The notes beneath the pieces were generated by a model, which had not been told where the DNA came from, made no database searches, and saw only the letters and a program-made list of their open reading frames with translations. Shown in pieces: positions 36,701 through 47,559 of a stretch of DNA of 64,000 bases (its first letter is position 1; each line of letters opens with the position of its first letter). The DNA is taken from contig NC_088309.1 of assembly GCF_910592395.1 (NCBI RefSeq), positions 10,604,501 to 10,668,500 of the forward strand, given 5' to 3'. Position numbers and translations under genes: made by a program. Source of the stretch: Lineus longissimus. Lineage: Eukaryota; Nemertea; Pilidiophora; Heteronemertea; Lineidae.

Positions 36701-39145
36701 TCGTCAGAATCTTTACTGTTGAATAACTTTAAACCTTGTTTGTTTCAGACCCCAATAAAGTCATTCACACTGAGATGACTCTGAACCCAGATGAATTCGA
36801 TTCTTTCCAAGTCGGTGTTGATGCGGAGGTCACCTTTTGTCTTAAAGAGCTACGGGTAGGTAACCAAAGTCGGGTAGAGGCAAAGATATAATCAATGGGT
36901 TCTGGGCCATTGAAGTACCATTGTAGCAATTCTAAGTTTATCTGCTGAATGTTGTTACTTATTAAAACTTCTCTATGTTATCATTTCAGGCCATTTTAGC
37001 CTTCTCAGAAGCTGGTAATCTGCCCTTATCAATGAATTTTGAGTCAGCAGGAAAGTAAGTTTATCCACATTTAGATGACTGTAAATGAGATGATTTTAAT
37101 GTGTTGATGAAATTTAGGCACAAGAATGCCTGCATTTCAATTTCAAATTAACTGTTGTGATATAAGTTTTAGCATTTCAATTGAATTGAGAGTTGGGGTG
37201 AAAAAAAAGTTTTCAACATTGTGATCAGTTCGATGTTGATAGTGTGCAATGATGGAATTGAAAGCTAAAAATACAAAGAGCAATCCTTCTTTATTTCGTC
37301 TAAGTACTAAATGAGCAAATCATAATAGTTATGATCTTATCCTGCAAACTTGTCATTCAGTCTCATAGTTTTCATATTTTGTCCTCATTTTCAGACCAAT
37401 AGTCTTCTCAATTGAGAGTGATAGTTCATATGAAGCTAACTTTGTCCTGGCGACATTAGCAGATGCCCCAGCTGGCAGCCAGGCTGTGGCCTCACAATCC
37501 CAACAAACCAGAGTGCAATCTACTTCAAAATCACAAAGGTATCTGTACATCTTGGAATATTGCTGACTTTTATCATACATCTTTTGGTTTATCGTCAGTA
37601 CTGCCGTCTGCCGAGAAAAAATAATTGAGAAGATTTTAGTGTGTTCTTCCCCAATCACATCTTGTGAGATCCATCCCACAGACATCTTTAAAATATTCAA
37701 AGGCTTCTAAAAACAACTGGATTTTATTTGGAATAGACAATAGCGACATCTATTTGGTGTACTGCCATCTGCTGGGAAGAAATAATTGAGAAGATTTTAT
37801 TGTGGTCTTCCCCAATCACATCTTGTGAGGTCCATCCCTCAGACAAATGTCTTAAAAATATTCAAAGGCTTCTAAAAACAACTGGATTTTATTTGGAATA
37901 AACTATAGCAACATCTATTTGTTCTTTTAGAATCAACACAATGAGTAGTGCGAGGAAAAGACCATCAGAAAGCAGTTATAATGTGTCAAATGATACTGTG
38001 AGGCCATCCACAAGCAAGGAACAGAAGACTAATGGATATAGTAAAAAAAGGTGCATTTTCCATAGAATTTTTGGAGTTAATTGCGTCTCAAAGCGGTAAT
38101 CATTGTCACTACATGTATTATTGGTCTCCATTATGGCACTCAATGGTATCAAGCCAAGTCCATGCAACTACAGTGGAACCTCCCTTAGCGGACACCTCTC
38201 TATTAGGGACAACTTCTCTATTAGGGACAACTTCTCTATCAAGGACACTAGTTTTGGTCCCAAATTGGTACTTTCCATTCAATTTGACCTCTCTAATCAG
38301 GACACCTCTCTATTAAGAACAGCATTTGTCAGTCCCGAGAGTGTCCTTAATAGAGAGGTTCTACTGTAATGCTTTATAACAATCATTTCATATTGACTTA
38401 CTGGGCATATTAAAGTTCTTTTTCTCAATGTCAGGGACATGTCTAAAAGAGAGAAAAGAAAAGAGAGCAGTCGACAATTAGACGAGGCATTGCAGAGTTT
38501 AATGAATGATGATTTCGAGTGGGACCCGATGGCAGGTGGTGGTGACTTTACTAGTGCATCGAAGAAGACTTCTGAGCCTCACCCAAGGGAGGAAGAACTC
38601 CGCCGAGACAGCGCTGGTGATTCAAACAGTCCTGAGATACCAGTCCTTAATCAGCCACTTAAGGTTTGTCTAGTTTCTTCTTTTTTAAAGTTCTTCTTCT
38701 AGTTCTGCTGCTTCTTCTTTAAGAGCTGAACTAGACTATGCTACTGAGTAGTGCCGACTGTCTTGAATATAAGCAGTGATTTGATTCTCTCCATAAATGA
38801 GCAGATGCCTTCTGTCCTTGATACCAACTAGTGGTTCGTATTGCAAATGGAAGGTAATATTCCAGCTTTATCAAAGGCTACTGTAACTAAATATTTTCAT
38901 TGAGAATAGTTTCGAATTGGAGGTAATGGTACAGAAAGTCCAGTGCTTATAGAAATGGAAGGCCAAATCATTAATCACAGTGTCAACGTCCCAAGTTGCC
39001 TTTCTTTGCTGAGTGAGGATGCTGTCTTGGAAACCTTTGACGTCTTCTCTTGGCATCTCGTGTCATCTGCTGATTATTTATTTCATTTTTTTCAGGTTGA
39101 TAGTGATACTGCAGGAAGCTCGAGTAAACCACTGCCCATCCTGGT

Positions 39146-39178
<33 letters not shown>

Positions 39179-39891
39179 CTGTGTACCAGGAACACCTCCA
39201 CCACCCCCAAGCAAAAAGGTAGGAGTAACTAGATTGTTTGAAGTATCTTCCGCCTGCAGCAGGCCTTTGGATTGTTTTAAAAAAAACCTTTGTGTAAGGT
39301 TTGTTACACATGAGCCTTGGCAATTTCAAAATTGACCCATGCTCGAAAAAAAGAGGATAGTGGATATATTGACTAGTTTATTTCAGCTCTCAACGTTAAA
39401 GTGATACTATGTAAAGTTCAAATTTTTCATTTTTGATTACCTGGTAGATTTATTATAAAATCGCTGAATGTAAACCATCGCGACCGCGAAAATGTTCATG
39501 TTGTGACGTCATCAACGAAAACGGCATCAAAGCGAGCCATCCGTGCGGGATTAAACCATCAATTTCTAGAAAATGTGCATTTCGATTCGAAAACCTTACC
39601 GATTTATGAGAAAGTGACGTAGTCATTTGTCAAAAACAGCTAAAACATTATATGGTGAAATTTGACACGAGACCCTTTAATGTATGAAAATATGGGAACA
39701 GGCGGCACTGTGTACAGTTCCTTAAAACATTACGTTCCAGCTCTCAATGTTAATGCCACATTTCTGACCATTTCCGATGTCTTTTTCAGTTCAAGTCGCT
39801 CTTTTTCGGCTTTTCCCAAGCTTCAAATGAGCCAGAGGAGAAAACACCAACACAAGAAGTCTTAGCAGAGGACACGGATGAGGAGGACTGA
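33793..39891 (+). CDS. RAD9A: RAD9A checkpoint clamp subunit
   Basis: Thirteen exons join in phase (1,449 nt, 482 residues): 33793-33826, 34343-34413, 34950-35081, 35315-35429, 35692-35791, 36327-36433, 36749-36855, 36990-37054, 37395-37538, 37931-38050, 38435-38663, 39096-39218, 39790-39891. RAD9 forms the 9-1-1 ring with RAD1 and HUS1, is loaded at damaged DNA and activates ATR through TopBP1. The N-terminus [20 protein letters not shown], then [34 protein letters not shown] and [20 protein letters not shown] follow human RAD9A through both PCNA-like domains (to about 275). The tail is Ser/Lys-rich, has 11 Asp, then [20 protein letters not shown], and ends [11 protein letters not shown]. 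The TopBP1-docking Ser of human RAD9A (S387, LAEDSEGEG) appears as Thr in an acidic CK2-type context. It is longer than the human protein (391) because of the tail. AATAAA occurs at 40326-40331 and 40712-40717. Confidence 0.95.
34513..34700 (+). mobile_element. MITE family D, copy 2
   Basis: Nearly identical to 17914-18100, with the same inverted termini (..CTTCCGAAATTGGTGG / CCCATTTCTGGAAAGGTGTA). It lies in RAD9A intron 2. Confidence 0.85.
35861..36224. repeat. Four tandem copies of a 91-bp unit in RAD9A intron 5
   Basis: Units start at 35861, 35952, 36043 and 36134 with ACAAATGTGTTCAAATGTAA. The first three are essentially identical; the fourth has a few changes (GAGGATCACG, TATCCTTC). 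Exact 91-bp spacing points to recent tandem duplication. Confidence 0.95.
37598..37910. repeat. Two-copy tandem duplication in RAD9A intron 9
   Basis: Two units of roughly 160 bp share TACTGCCRTCTGC, AATAATTGAGAAGATTTTA, CTTCCCCAATCACATCTTGT and AAAGGCTTCTAAAAACAACT. They are diverged enough to be older than the intron-5 repeats. Confidence 0.85.
38171..38366 (+). mobile_element. MITE family A, full-length copy in RAD9A intron 10
   Basis: CAGTGGAACCTCCCTTAGCG follows TA and GAGGTTCTACTG precedes TA. The interior has an extra copy of the GGACAACTTCTCTATTAG segment. This is one of the best-preserved members. Confidence 0.85.
39396..39680 (-). mobile_element. MITE family C, internally deleted, RAD9A intron 12
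   Basis: Starts TTAAAGTGATACTATG and ends GACACGAGACCCTTTAA, bounded by TTAA. Relative to the 15.3-kb copy it lacks about 50 bp near its left end. Confidence 0.8.
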
Positions 39892-39924
39892 CATTAGTTC
39901 AACTGCGATCCTATTCGGACTTTG

Positions 39925-40445
39925 TAATATTGTCTTTGGTGGAGGCAGAAATATTCATAAGGAAGGATGTGACAGTGTCTTCTCGGTTGAGCATACTAGT
40001 TGTCTTTCTTGGAGGCAACTATTCATGATAAAAAGATGTGACAGTGTCTTCTTGAAAAAAACCCAGTAATTGTCTTCAGTGGAGGCAGGATGTGACGGTG
40101 TATTCGCGAAAAACCCCAAAGTAATTGTCTTCAATGGAGGCTGAACTATTCATGAAAAAATGGATGTGACAGTGTCTTCTCGAAAATAAACATATCAATT
40201 GTCTTGAGTGGATGCAGAAGTATTCATGATAAAAGGATGTGACAGTGTCTTCTTGAAAGAACATCATATTGTCTTCAGTGGAGGCAGAACTATTCATAAG
40301 GAAGGATGTGACAGTGGGTGATATGAATAAAGACTAGCAAATGCTTTTATCTAAAACTCCATGTACATTTACACTAGGCCTTTCTGTACAAAATTGAAGT
40401 AAAAGCATTTGCTAGTCTTTATTCATATCACCCAGTGTCTTGTCG
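39925..40445. repeat. Type-A satellite, first array, in the RAD9A 3' end
   Basis: Tandem units of about 60-77 bp (commonly about 70) contain GATGTGACAGTGTCTTCTCG, ATTGTCTTCAGTGGAGGCAG and AACTATTCATGATAAAAGG. The first recognisable unit begins some 35 bases after the RAD9A stop codon, so the array probably lies within the RAD9A 3'UTR. It is interrupted by the inverted-repeat element at 40317-40432. Confidence 0.85.
40317..40432. mobile_element. 116-bp MITE with perfect 33-bp TIRs and 5-bp TSD
   Basis: The left arm (40317-40349, starting GGTGATATGAATAAAGACTA) and right arm (40400-40432) are perfect 33-bp reverse complements around a 50-bp loop. The element is flanked by CAGTG on both sides (40312-40316 and 40433-40437), and removing one copy restores the satellite motif GACAGTGTCTT. 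The left arm contains AATAAA (40326-40331). A 5-bp duplication and GGTGA ends do not let me name the superfamily. Confidence 0.92.
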
Positions 40446-40990
40446 AAAGAGCATACAGGTACTTTGAACACAGGGAAGAAGAATTGTCATAAGGGACTTA
40501 AATCCTGTTTGACTTTTCTGTTTGACTTTTGTGTTCTGATGAAAAATGTGTTCAGAAGATTGTCTCATCTGAAAGATGTTATACTTGAACAATTAAAACT
40601 CTAAGAAAGACTGTTACTTGCATGAAAGTTTTTAATGAGGACTGTTGGTTAAGAAATATACAGCTGTTATAGTGGAAGGTATCTTGTGTTGATAGAGTGA
40701 TGAAACTTGATAATAAAGCATTATTTTATTCAGATAAATCACTTTGATTTGGACATTTCAAAGCTCTCTACGGCCTTTTACAAGACAATTGGCTGCAGAC
40801 ATCTGTTTGCCTTGTCACTTGCCTGTTGTAGCCTCTAGACATGATTCTATATAAGACTGTGTTTGTCTTGGGAGGTGTTTGAAAAAAACGCCATTATTGT
40901 CGCCATTTGTTGGAGGGGTGGTTTTGTACTGTTTTTCAGTAGAGTCCATTGTGAAGACTGAATTAGACATAAACAATGTGATGGTGTCTT
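40446..40990. other. Unique segment between satellite arrays, with polyA signal
   Basis: No satellite units and no exon. It contains AATAAA at 40712-40717 followed by a T-rich stretch, a plausible polyadenylation site for RAD9A about 820 bases past its stop codon. Confidence 0.5.
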
Positions 40991-42240
40991 CCTGAAATTG
41001 TATAATATTGTCTTTGGTGGAGGCAGAAATAGTCATAAGGAAGGATGTGACAGTGTCTTCTCAAAAGAGCATACTGGTTAACTTTATGGGAGGCAACTAT
41101 TCATGATATAAGGATGTGACAGTGTCTTCTTGAAAAAACCCAGTAATTGTCTTCAGCAGAGGCAGGATGTGACGGTGTATTCGCGAAAAACCCCAAAGTA
41201 ATTGTCTTCAATGGAGGCTGAACTATTCATGAAAAAATGGATGTGACAGTGTCTTCTCGAAAATAAACATATCAATTGTCTTCAGTGGAGGCTGAACTAT
41301 TCATGAAAAAGTGGATGTGAGTGTCTTCTTGAAAAAAAATCAGTAATTGTCTTGAGTTGAGGCAGGATGTGACAGTGTATTCGCAAAAAAACTAGCTCTT
41401 CATGATAAAAGGCTGCGACAGTGTCTTCTTGAAAAAAACCCAGTAATTGTCTTCAGTGGAGGCAAGATGTGACAGTGTATTGGCTAAAAACCCAAAAGTA
41501 ATTGCTTCAATGGAGGCAGAACTATTCATGAAAAAATGGATGTGACAGTGTCTTCTCGAAAATAAACATATTAATTGTCTTCAGTGGAGGCAGAACTATT
41601 CATGATAAAAGGTTGTGACAGTGTCTTTTTGAAAGAACATAATATTGTCTTAAGCGGAAGCAGAACTATTCATGATAAAAGGATGTGACAGTGTCTTCTC
41701 GAAAGACCATTATACTGTCTTCAGTTTAGGCAAAACTATTCATAAAAACAGTCATGACAGTGTCTTCTCTCGAATGGGAATATTGTCTTCAAGGGAGGCA
41801 GAACTATTCATTGAAAATTGATGTGACAGTGTCTTCTCCAGAGGCCATTTTAATTGTCTTTAGTAAAGCTGAACTATTTACAATAAAAGCTGTGAGAGTG
41901 TCTTCTCGAAAGACCATGATATTGTCTTCAGTCGAGGCAAAACTATTCATAAAAACGGACATGACAGTGTCATCTCTCGAATGGGTATATTGTCTTCAAG
42001 GGAGGCAGAACTATTTGTTGAAAATTGATGTGACAGTGTCTTCTCGAGAGGGCATTGTAATTGTCTTCAGTGAAGCTGAACTATTCACAATAAAAGCTGT
42101 GACAGTGTCTCCTCGAAGGTACATAATATTGTCTTCAGTCAAAGCAAAACTATTCATAAAAACGGACATGACAGTGTCAACTCTCGAATGGGTATAATAT
42201 TGTCTTCAAGGGAGGCAGAACTATTCGTTATAAAGGATGT
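40991..42240. repeat. Type-A satellite, main array
   Basis: About 17 units of the about-70-bp repeat, with variable spacing and frequent one-base changes. Conserved blocks are GTGACAGTGTCTTCTCGAAA, ATTGTCTTCA and GAACTATTCATxATAAAA. The part from about 41640 is repeated at about 44581. Confidence 0.9.
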
Positions 42241-43195
42241 GACAGCGTCTTGCCGGAAGGGCGCACTGTTGTCTTCAGTGGACCCAGAACCAGCCGTAGT
42301 ATAAAAGGATGTGAAAGTATAATCTGGTCTGGTTGCCCCACCCTGTTGTCGCCATGGTGAGAGAACCGAATTGGGCCTGACTGATCCAGCGTGTAGAGAT
42401 GACAGCCAAGCCCCGACCGGATCAATCCTGGCAGCTCCATCCTGTTATTGACATAGCAAGAGAGATAAGAGAACCACAACCAGACTGAATAGCACCCAGA
42501 AGCTCTAACATCTCGTCGACAGGATGAGAGAGATGAGACAGTCACAACAAGACTGAATCGGACATGACAGCTTAACCGGTTTGCAGACGCGATGAGAGAG
42601 GTGAGACAATCACAACCACACCAAAATGGGCCTGGCTGCTCCACCGCGTCACTTACGTTGTGAGATCAATGGTACAGACACGACCAGACCGAATCGGGCT
42701 CAGCTGCCACTTTAAACTGGCCGGTTCACCGCTTCTGCAAACCGGAGGAGCTGTCGGGATGTATTTAAGTCTGGTAGAGGCTGTCTCATCTTTCTCACCT
42801 TGGCGACAATAAAGTGGGGGCACCAGTGTTGATTCGGTCTCATCGGTATGATTGCGATTGTCAGATCTGTCCAACTGTGCAAAACTACCAAACTGCCAGG
42901 GCCAATTCGGTCGCGTTGTGACTGTCTCATCTGTCTTACCGCGTCAGCAACACCGTTGAGCTGCAAGGGCAGATTCGGTGTGGGTCTGGCTGTCCCACCT
43001 CTCACAGTTCGTCTTGCCGACACGATGAGATAGATGAGACAGTCACAAGCAGACTGAGCAGGACCTGGTAGCCCCAACCAGGTGCTGACACGGTCAGAGT
43101 GACGAGAAAAGTACAACCACACCGGATGGCAGCTATGGAAGCTCCACCGTCCTGCCAACACGGTGAGAGAGAGTGACAGTCACAACTAGACTGAA
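42241..43195. repeat. Type-B block 1 (repeat in both orientations)
   Basis: Built from a different unit, roughly GAGAGATGAGACAGTCACAA followed by CCAGACTGAATCGGGCCTGG and CTGCTCCACC, about 65-75 bp. The first part runs in this orientation. The middle (about 42760-43000) runs in reverse (GATTCGGTCTGGTTGTGACT-like, CTGTCTCATCT), and the end returns to forward. The block can therefore form long intramolecular pairs. Open frames of 140-150 codons here are by-products of the repeats. Confidence 0.85.
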
Positions 43196-43510
43196 TCTTT
43201 GGTGGAGGCAGAACTATTCATAAGGAAGGTTGTGACAGTGTCTCCTCGAAAGACCATAATATTGTCTTCACTCGAGGCAAAACTATTCATAAAAACGGAC
43301 GTGACAGTGTCAACTCTCGAATGGGTATAATATTGTCTTCAAGGGAGGCAGAACTATTCATAATAAAGGACGTGACAGTGTCAACTCTCGAATGGGTATA
43401 ATATTGTCTTCAAGGGAGGCAGAACTATTCATAATAAAGGACGTGACAGTGTCAACTCATGAATGGGTATAATATTATCTTCAAGGGAGGCAGAACTATT
43501 CGTTATAAAG
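43196..43510. repeat. Type-A satellite, short array of a 62-bp variant
   Basis: Three close copies of a shortened unit with CGTGACAGTGTCAACTCTCG, GGGTATAATATTGTCTTCAA and GGGAGGCAGAACTATTCATA. Their similarity suggests local recent expansion. Confidence 0.85.
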
Positions 43511-44372
43511 GATGTGACAGCGTCTTGCCGGAAGGGCGCACTATTGTCTTCAGTGGACCCAGAACCAGCCGTAGTATAAAAGGATGTGAAAGTATAATCT
43601 GGTCTGGTTGCCCCACCCTGTTGTTGCCATGGTGAGAGATCCGAATTAGACCTGGCTGATCCAGCGTGTAGAGATGACAGCCAAGCCCCGACCGGATCAA
43701 TCCTGGCAGCTCCATCCTGTTATTGACATAGCAAGAGAGATAAGAGAACCACAACCAGACTGAATAGCACCCAGAAGCTCTAACATCTCGTCGACATGAT
43801 GAGAGAAATGAGACAGTCACAACAAGACTGAAACGGACATGACAGCTTAACCGGTTTGCAGACGCGACGAGAGAGGTGAGACAATCACAACCACACCAAA
43901 ATGGGCCTGGCTGCTCCACCGCGTCACTTACGTTGTGAGATCAATGGTACAGTCACAACCAGACCGAATCGGGCTTAGCTGCCCCTTTAAACTGGCTGGT
44001 TCACCGTCTCTGCAAAACGGAGGAGCTGTCGGGGTGTATTTGGTCTGGTGGAGGCTGTCTCGTCTTTCTCACCGAGGCGACAACAAAGTGGGGGCACCAG
44101 TGTTGATTCGGTCTCATCGGTATGATTGCGATTGTCAGATCTGTCCAACCGTGCAAAACACCGTTGAGCTGCAAGGGCAGATTCGGTCTGGGTCTGGCTG
44201 TGCCACCTCTCTCAAATCGTCTTACCGACAGGGTGAGATAGATGAGACAGTCACAAGCAGACTGAGCAGGACCTGGTAGCCCCAACCAGGTGATGTCACG
44301 GTCAGAGTGACGAGAAAAGTACAACCACACCATCCTGCCAACATAGTGAGAGAGAGTGACAGTCACAACTAG
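43511..44372. repeat. Type-B block 2
   Basis: Matches block 1 nearly base for base over most of its length but lacks about 75 bp in the reverse part (around the CCAGGGCCAATTCGGT segment) and about 27 bp near the end. Confidence 0.85.
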
Positions 44373-45175
44373 ACTGAATATTTGGTGGAGGTAGAACTAT
44401 TCATAAGGAAGGATGTGACAGTGTCTTCTCGAAAGAGCATACTAGTTGTCTTTCTGGGAGGCAACTATTCATGATAAAAGGATGTGACAGTGTCTTCTCG
44501 AAACTAAAGATATAAATCGTCTTCAGTGGAGGCAGAACTATTCATGATAAAAGGTTGTGACAGTGTCTTCTCGAAAGAACATAATATTGTCTTCAGTGGA
44601 AGCAGAACTATTCATGATAAAAGGATGTGACAGTGTCTTCTCGAAAGACCATTATACTGTCTTCAGTTTAGGCAAAACTATTCATAAAAACAGTCATGAC
44701 AGTGTCTTCTCTCGAATGGGAATATTGTCTTCAAGGGAGGCAGAACTATTCATTGAAAATTGATGTGACAGTGTCTTCTCCAGAGGCCATTTTAATTGTC
44801 TTTAGTAAAGCTGAACTATTTACAATAAAAGCTGTGACAGTGTCTCCTCGAAAGACCATAATATTGTCTTCACGCGTTCAAAACTATCCATAAAAACGGA
44901 CATGACAGTGTCATCTCTCGAATTGGTATATTGTCTTCAAGGGAGGCACGACTATTCATTAAAAATTAATGTGACAGTGTCTTCTCGAGAGGGCATTTTA
45001 ATTGTCTTTAGTGAAGCTGAACTATTCACAATAAATGCTGTGAGAGTGTCTCCTCGAAAGACCATAATATTGTCTTCACTCGAGGCAAAGCTATTCATAA
45101 AAACGGACATGACAGTGTCAACTCTCGAATGGGTATAATATTGTCTTCAAGGGAGGCAGAACTATTGGTTATAAA
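44373..45175. repeat. Type-A satellite, third array
   Basis: From about 44581 it is a copy of 41640-42240 shifted by about 2,941 bp, including idiosyncratic variants such as CTCCAGAGGCCATTTTAATT and the degraded ACTGTCTTCAGTTTAGGC unit. Confidence 0.9.
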
Positions 45176-46136
45176 GGATGTGACAGCGTCTTGCCGGTAG
45201 GGCGCACTATTGTCTTCAGTGGACCCAGAACCAGCCGTAGTATAAAAGGATGTGAAAGTGTAATCTGGTCTGGTTGCCCCACCCTGTTGTCGCCACAGTG
45301 AGAGAACCGAATTGGGCCTGACTGATCCAGCGTGTAGAGATGCCAGTCAAGCCCAGACCGGATCAATCCTGGTAGCTCCATCCTGTTATTGACATAGCAA
45401 GAGAGATAAGAGAACCACAACCAGACAGAATAGCGTCCAGAAGCTCTAACACCTCGTCGACAGGATGAGAGAGATGAGTCAGTCACAACAAGACTGAATC
45501 GGACATGACAGCTTAACCGGTTTGCAGACGCGATGAGAGAGGTGAGACAATCACAACCAGAACAAAATGGGCCTGGCTGCTCCACTGCGTCACTCACGTT
45601 GTGAGATCAATGGTACAATCACAACCAGACCGAATCGGGCTTAGCTGCCACTTTAAACTGGTCGGTTCATCGTTTCTGCAAAACGGAGGAGCTGTCGGGG
45701 TGTATTTGGTCTGATAGAGGCTGTCTCATCTTTCTCACCGAGGCGACAATAAAGTGGGGGCACCAGTGTTGATTCGGTCTCATCGGTATGATTGCGATTG
45801 TCTGATCTGTCCAACCGTGCAAAACTACGGAACTGCTAGGGCCAATTCGGTCTCGTTGTGACTGTTTCATCTGTCCTACCGCGTCAGCAACACCGTTGAG
45901 CTGCAAGGGCAGATTCGGTGTGGGTCTGGCTGTCCCACCTCTCCCAGATCGTCTTGCCGACACGGTGAGATAGATGAGACAGTCACAAGCAGACTGAGCA
46001 GGACCTGGTAGCCCCAACCAGGTGATGACACGGTCAGAGTGACGAGAAAAGTACAACCACACCGGATGGCAGCTATGGAAGCTCCACCGTCCTGCCAACA
46101 CGGTGAGAGAGAGTGACAGTCACAACTATACTGAAT
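45176..46136. repeat. Type-B block 3
   Basis: Copy of block 1 with the full reverse-oriented middle, at the same 2.94-kb offset as the preceding A array. A and B were therefore duplicated together. Confidence 0.9.
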
Positions 46137-47155
46137 CAGCCCTCGCAGCTGCGCCATGTCGCCGAAACGGTTAGGAACATAAGCTAATCACAACCAGATT
46201 GAATTTGACCTGGCTGTCCCTGCGTGTCCCTGGAACTGTGAGAGAGTTGAGACGGCCGCAACTAGACCGAATCCGCCCTGGTCTTCTTCGTCTCGCCAAC
46301 CTTTGCCTGCCGACATAAGATAGATAGATGAGGCTGTCACAACTGGAACCAGACCGATTCTGACCTGGCAGCCTAACCCTGTTGCCGACATTGTGAGTGG
46401 CGAGACAGATACAATGAGATCGGATGGCAATTGGTAGTTTCGCCTTTTTGCCAACACAGTGAAAGGGGTTAGAATAGTCACAACCGCATCAAATCAAACC
46501 TTGTATAACTCCTGTTGGCTAGGTACCACTCAGTCTGGTTGTGACCGTCTCATCTCTTTTAAGGCGTGTCGAAAAAAGAGTGGAGCTACCAGGGTTGATT
46601 CGGTATGGTTGTGACTGCCTCATATCTCACCGTGTCGGCTGTACAGTGGGACAGCCAGACCAAATTCGGTATGGTAACGACTGCCGCATATCTCTCACCG
46701 TGAATGCAAAACAGCGGAGCCTGGTCGTGGCTGTCCTCACCGTGCCGACAACAGAATGGGGCCACCAGTTTTGATTCGGCTTCGCTGTGACTGTCTCATC
46801 TCTCGCTCTGTCGCCGACTGCCAAAAGAGCGCAGCAGTCAGGCCAAATTCAGGTTGTCGCATCTCTTCCACTGTGTCTGCAACTGCCGGTGGAACTGCCA
46901 GGGCCAACTCGGTCTCATCTGTCCCACCATGTTGGCAACACGCTGCCAGCAGGGATCAGGTCTGGTTGTGGCCATCTCATCTCTCTTACCATCGGACAAT
47001 TCGTCCTGGTTGTGACTGTTTTATCTCGCTAGGAATGTTAGCTGTCAGCGCAAATTTGGTCTGATTGTCGCTATCTCATCTCCGTGTTGGCAAGCGGCTT
47101 CAACGGCCAGGTGCCATTTGGTCTGATGGGGATTCTTAAAATTCCTTTTTCTTTC
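46137..47155. repeat. Diverged type-B repeats
   Basis: More degraded B units: forward to about 46500 (CACAACCAGATTGAAT), then mostly reverse (CTGGTTGTGACCGTCTCATC, GGTTGATTCGGTATGGTTGT). A further reverse fragment lies at about 48745-48885. Confidence 0.75.
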
Positions 47156-47559
47156 AGGTGATTACAATTGGCGTTCCATCCTCTCCCTGCGATCAGCCAA
47201 GACAACGTAATGTCCACAGCCGAAGAGCGACGAAGTGCGAAGGCCGTTGTATCATCTGTTAATACACCGGGCTATGAAAGAGTTTTTTCACTGAAGGAGG
47301 GTGCCATATCGGAGACAACATTCTAATGAATATGTCATCCAAATTTGCACCAAATTACCTTGGGAGCAGCACCGTTTGTCAGAGGTGACCATTCGTCTGT
47401 TACTGCAAAATCGATCAGGAGCGTGCCGACTTTGTAACTGTTGACATCATAACCACTCGTACACAAACTTCATGTCGTCTTCTAAGGGCCTTCCTTTCGG
47501 AAATATAGGTTCGGAACCTGACGACCAAATACATGTTGCTTGTCCATTCGGGGTCAAAT
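47156..47559. other. Unassigned sequence after the satellite field
   Basis: No exon or repeat recognised with confidence. A CTTTCAG acceptor-like site at about 47158 is followed by a frame that stops after about 17 codons. Confidence 0.4.

Noticed and set aside
39078-39329. Reverse frames across the RAD9A Asp tract (poly-Ile, poly-His)
   Set aside because: Shadow of the GAT repeat in RAD9A exon 12.
42228-46157. Several 90-150 codon frames in the satellite blocks
   Set aside because: They recur in parallel with each type-B copy and are repeat translations, with no domain or codon signature.
47158-47212. Acceptor-like CTTTCAG with a short frame ending after about 17 codons
   Set aside because: RAD9A already has a complete conserved end; no other gene on this strand needs a terminal exon here.
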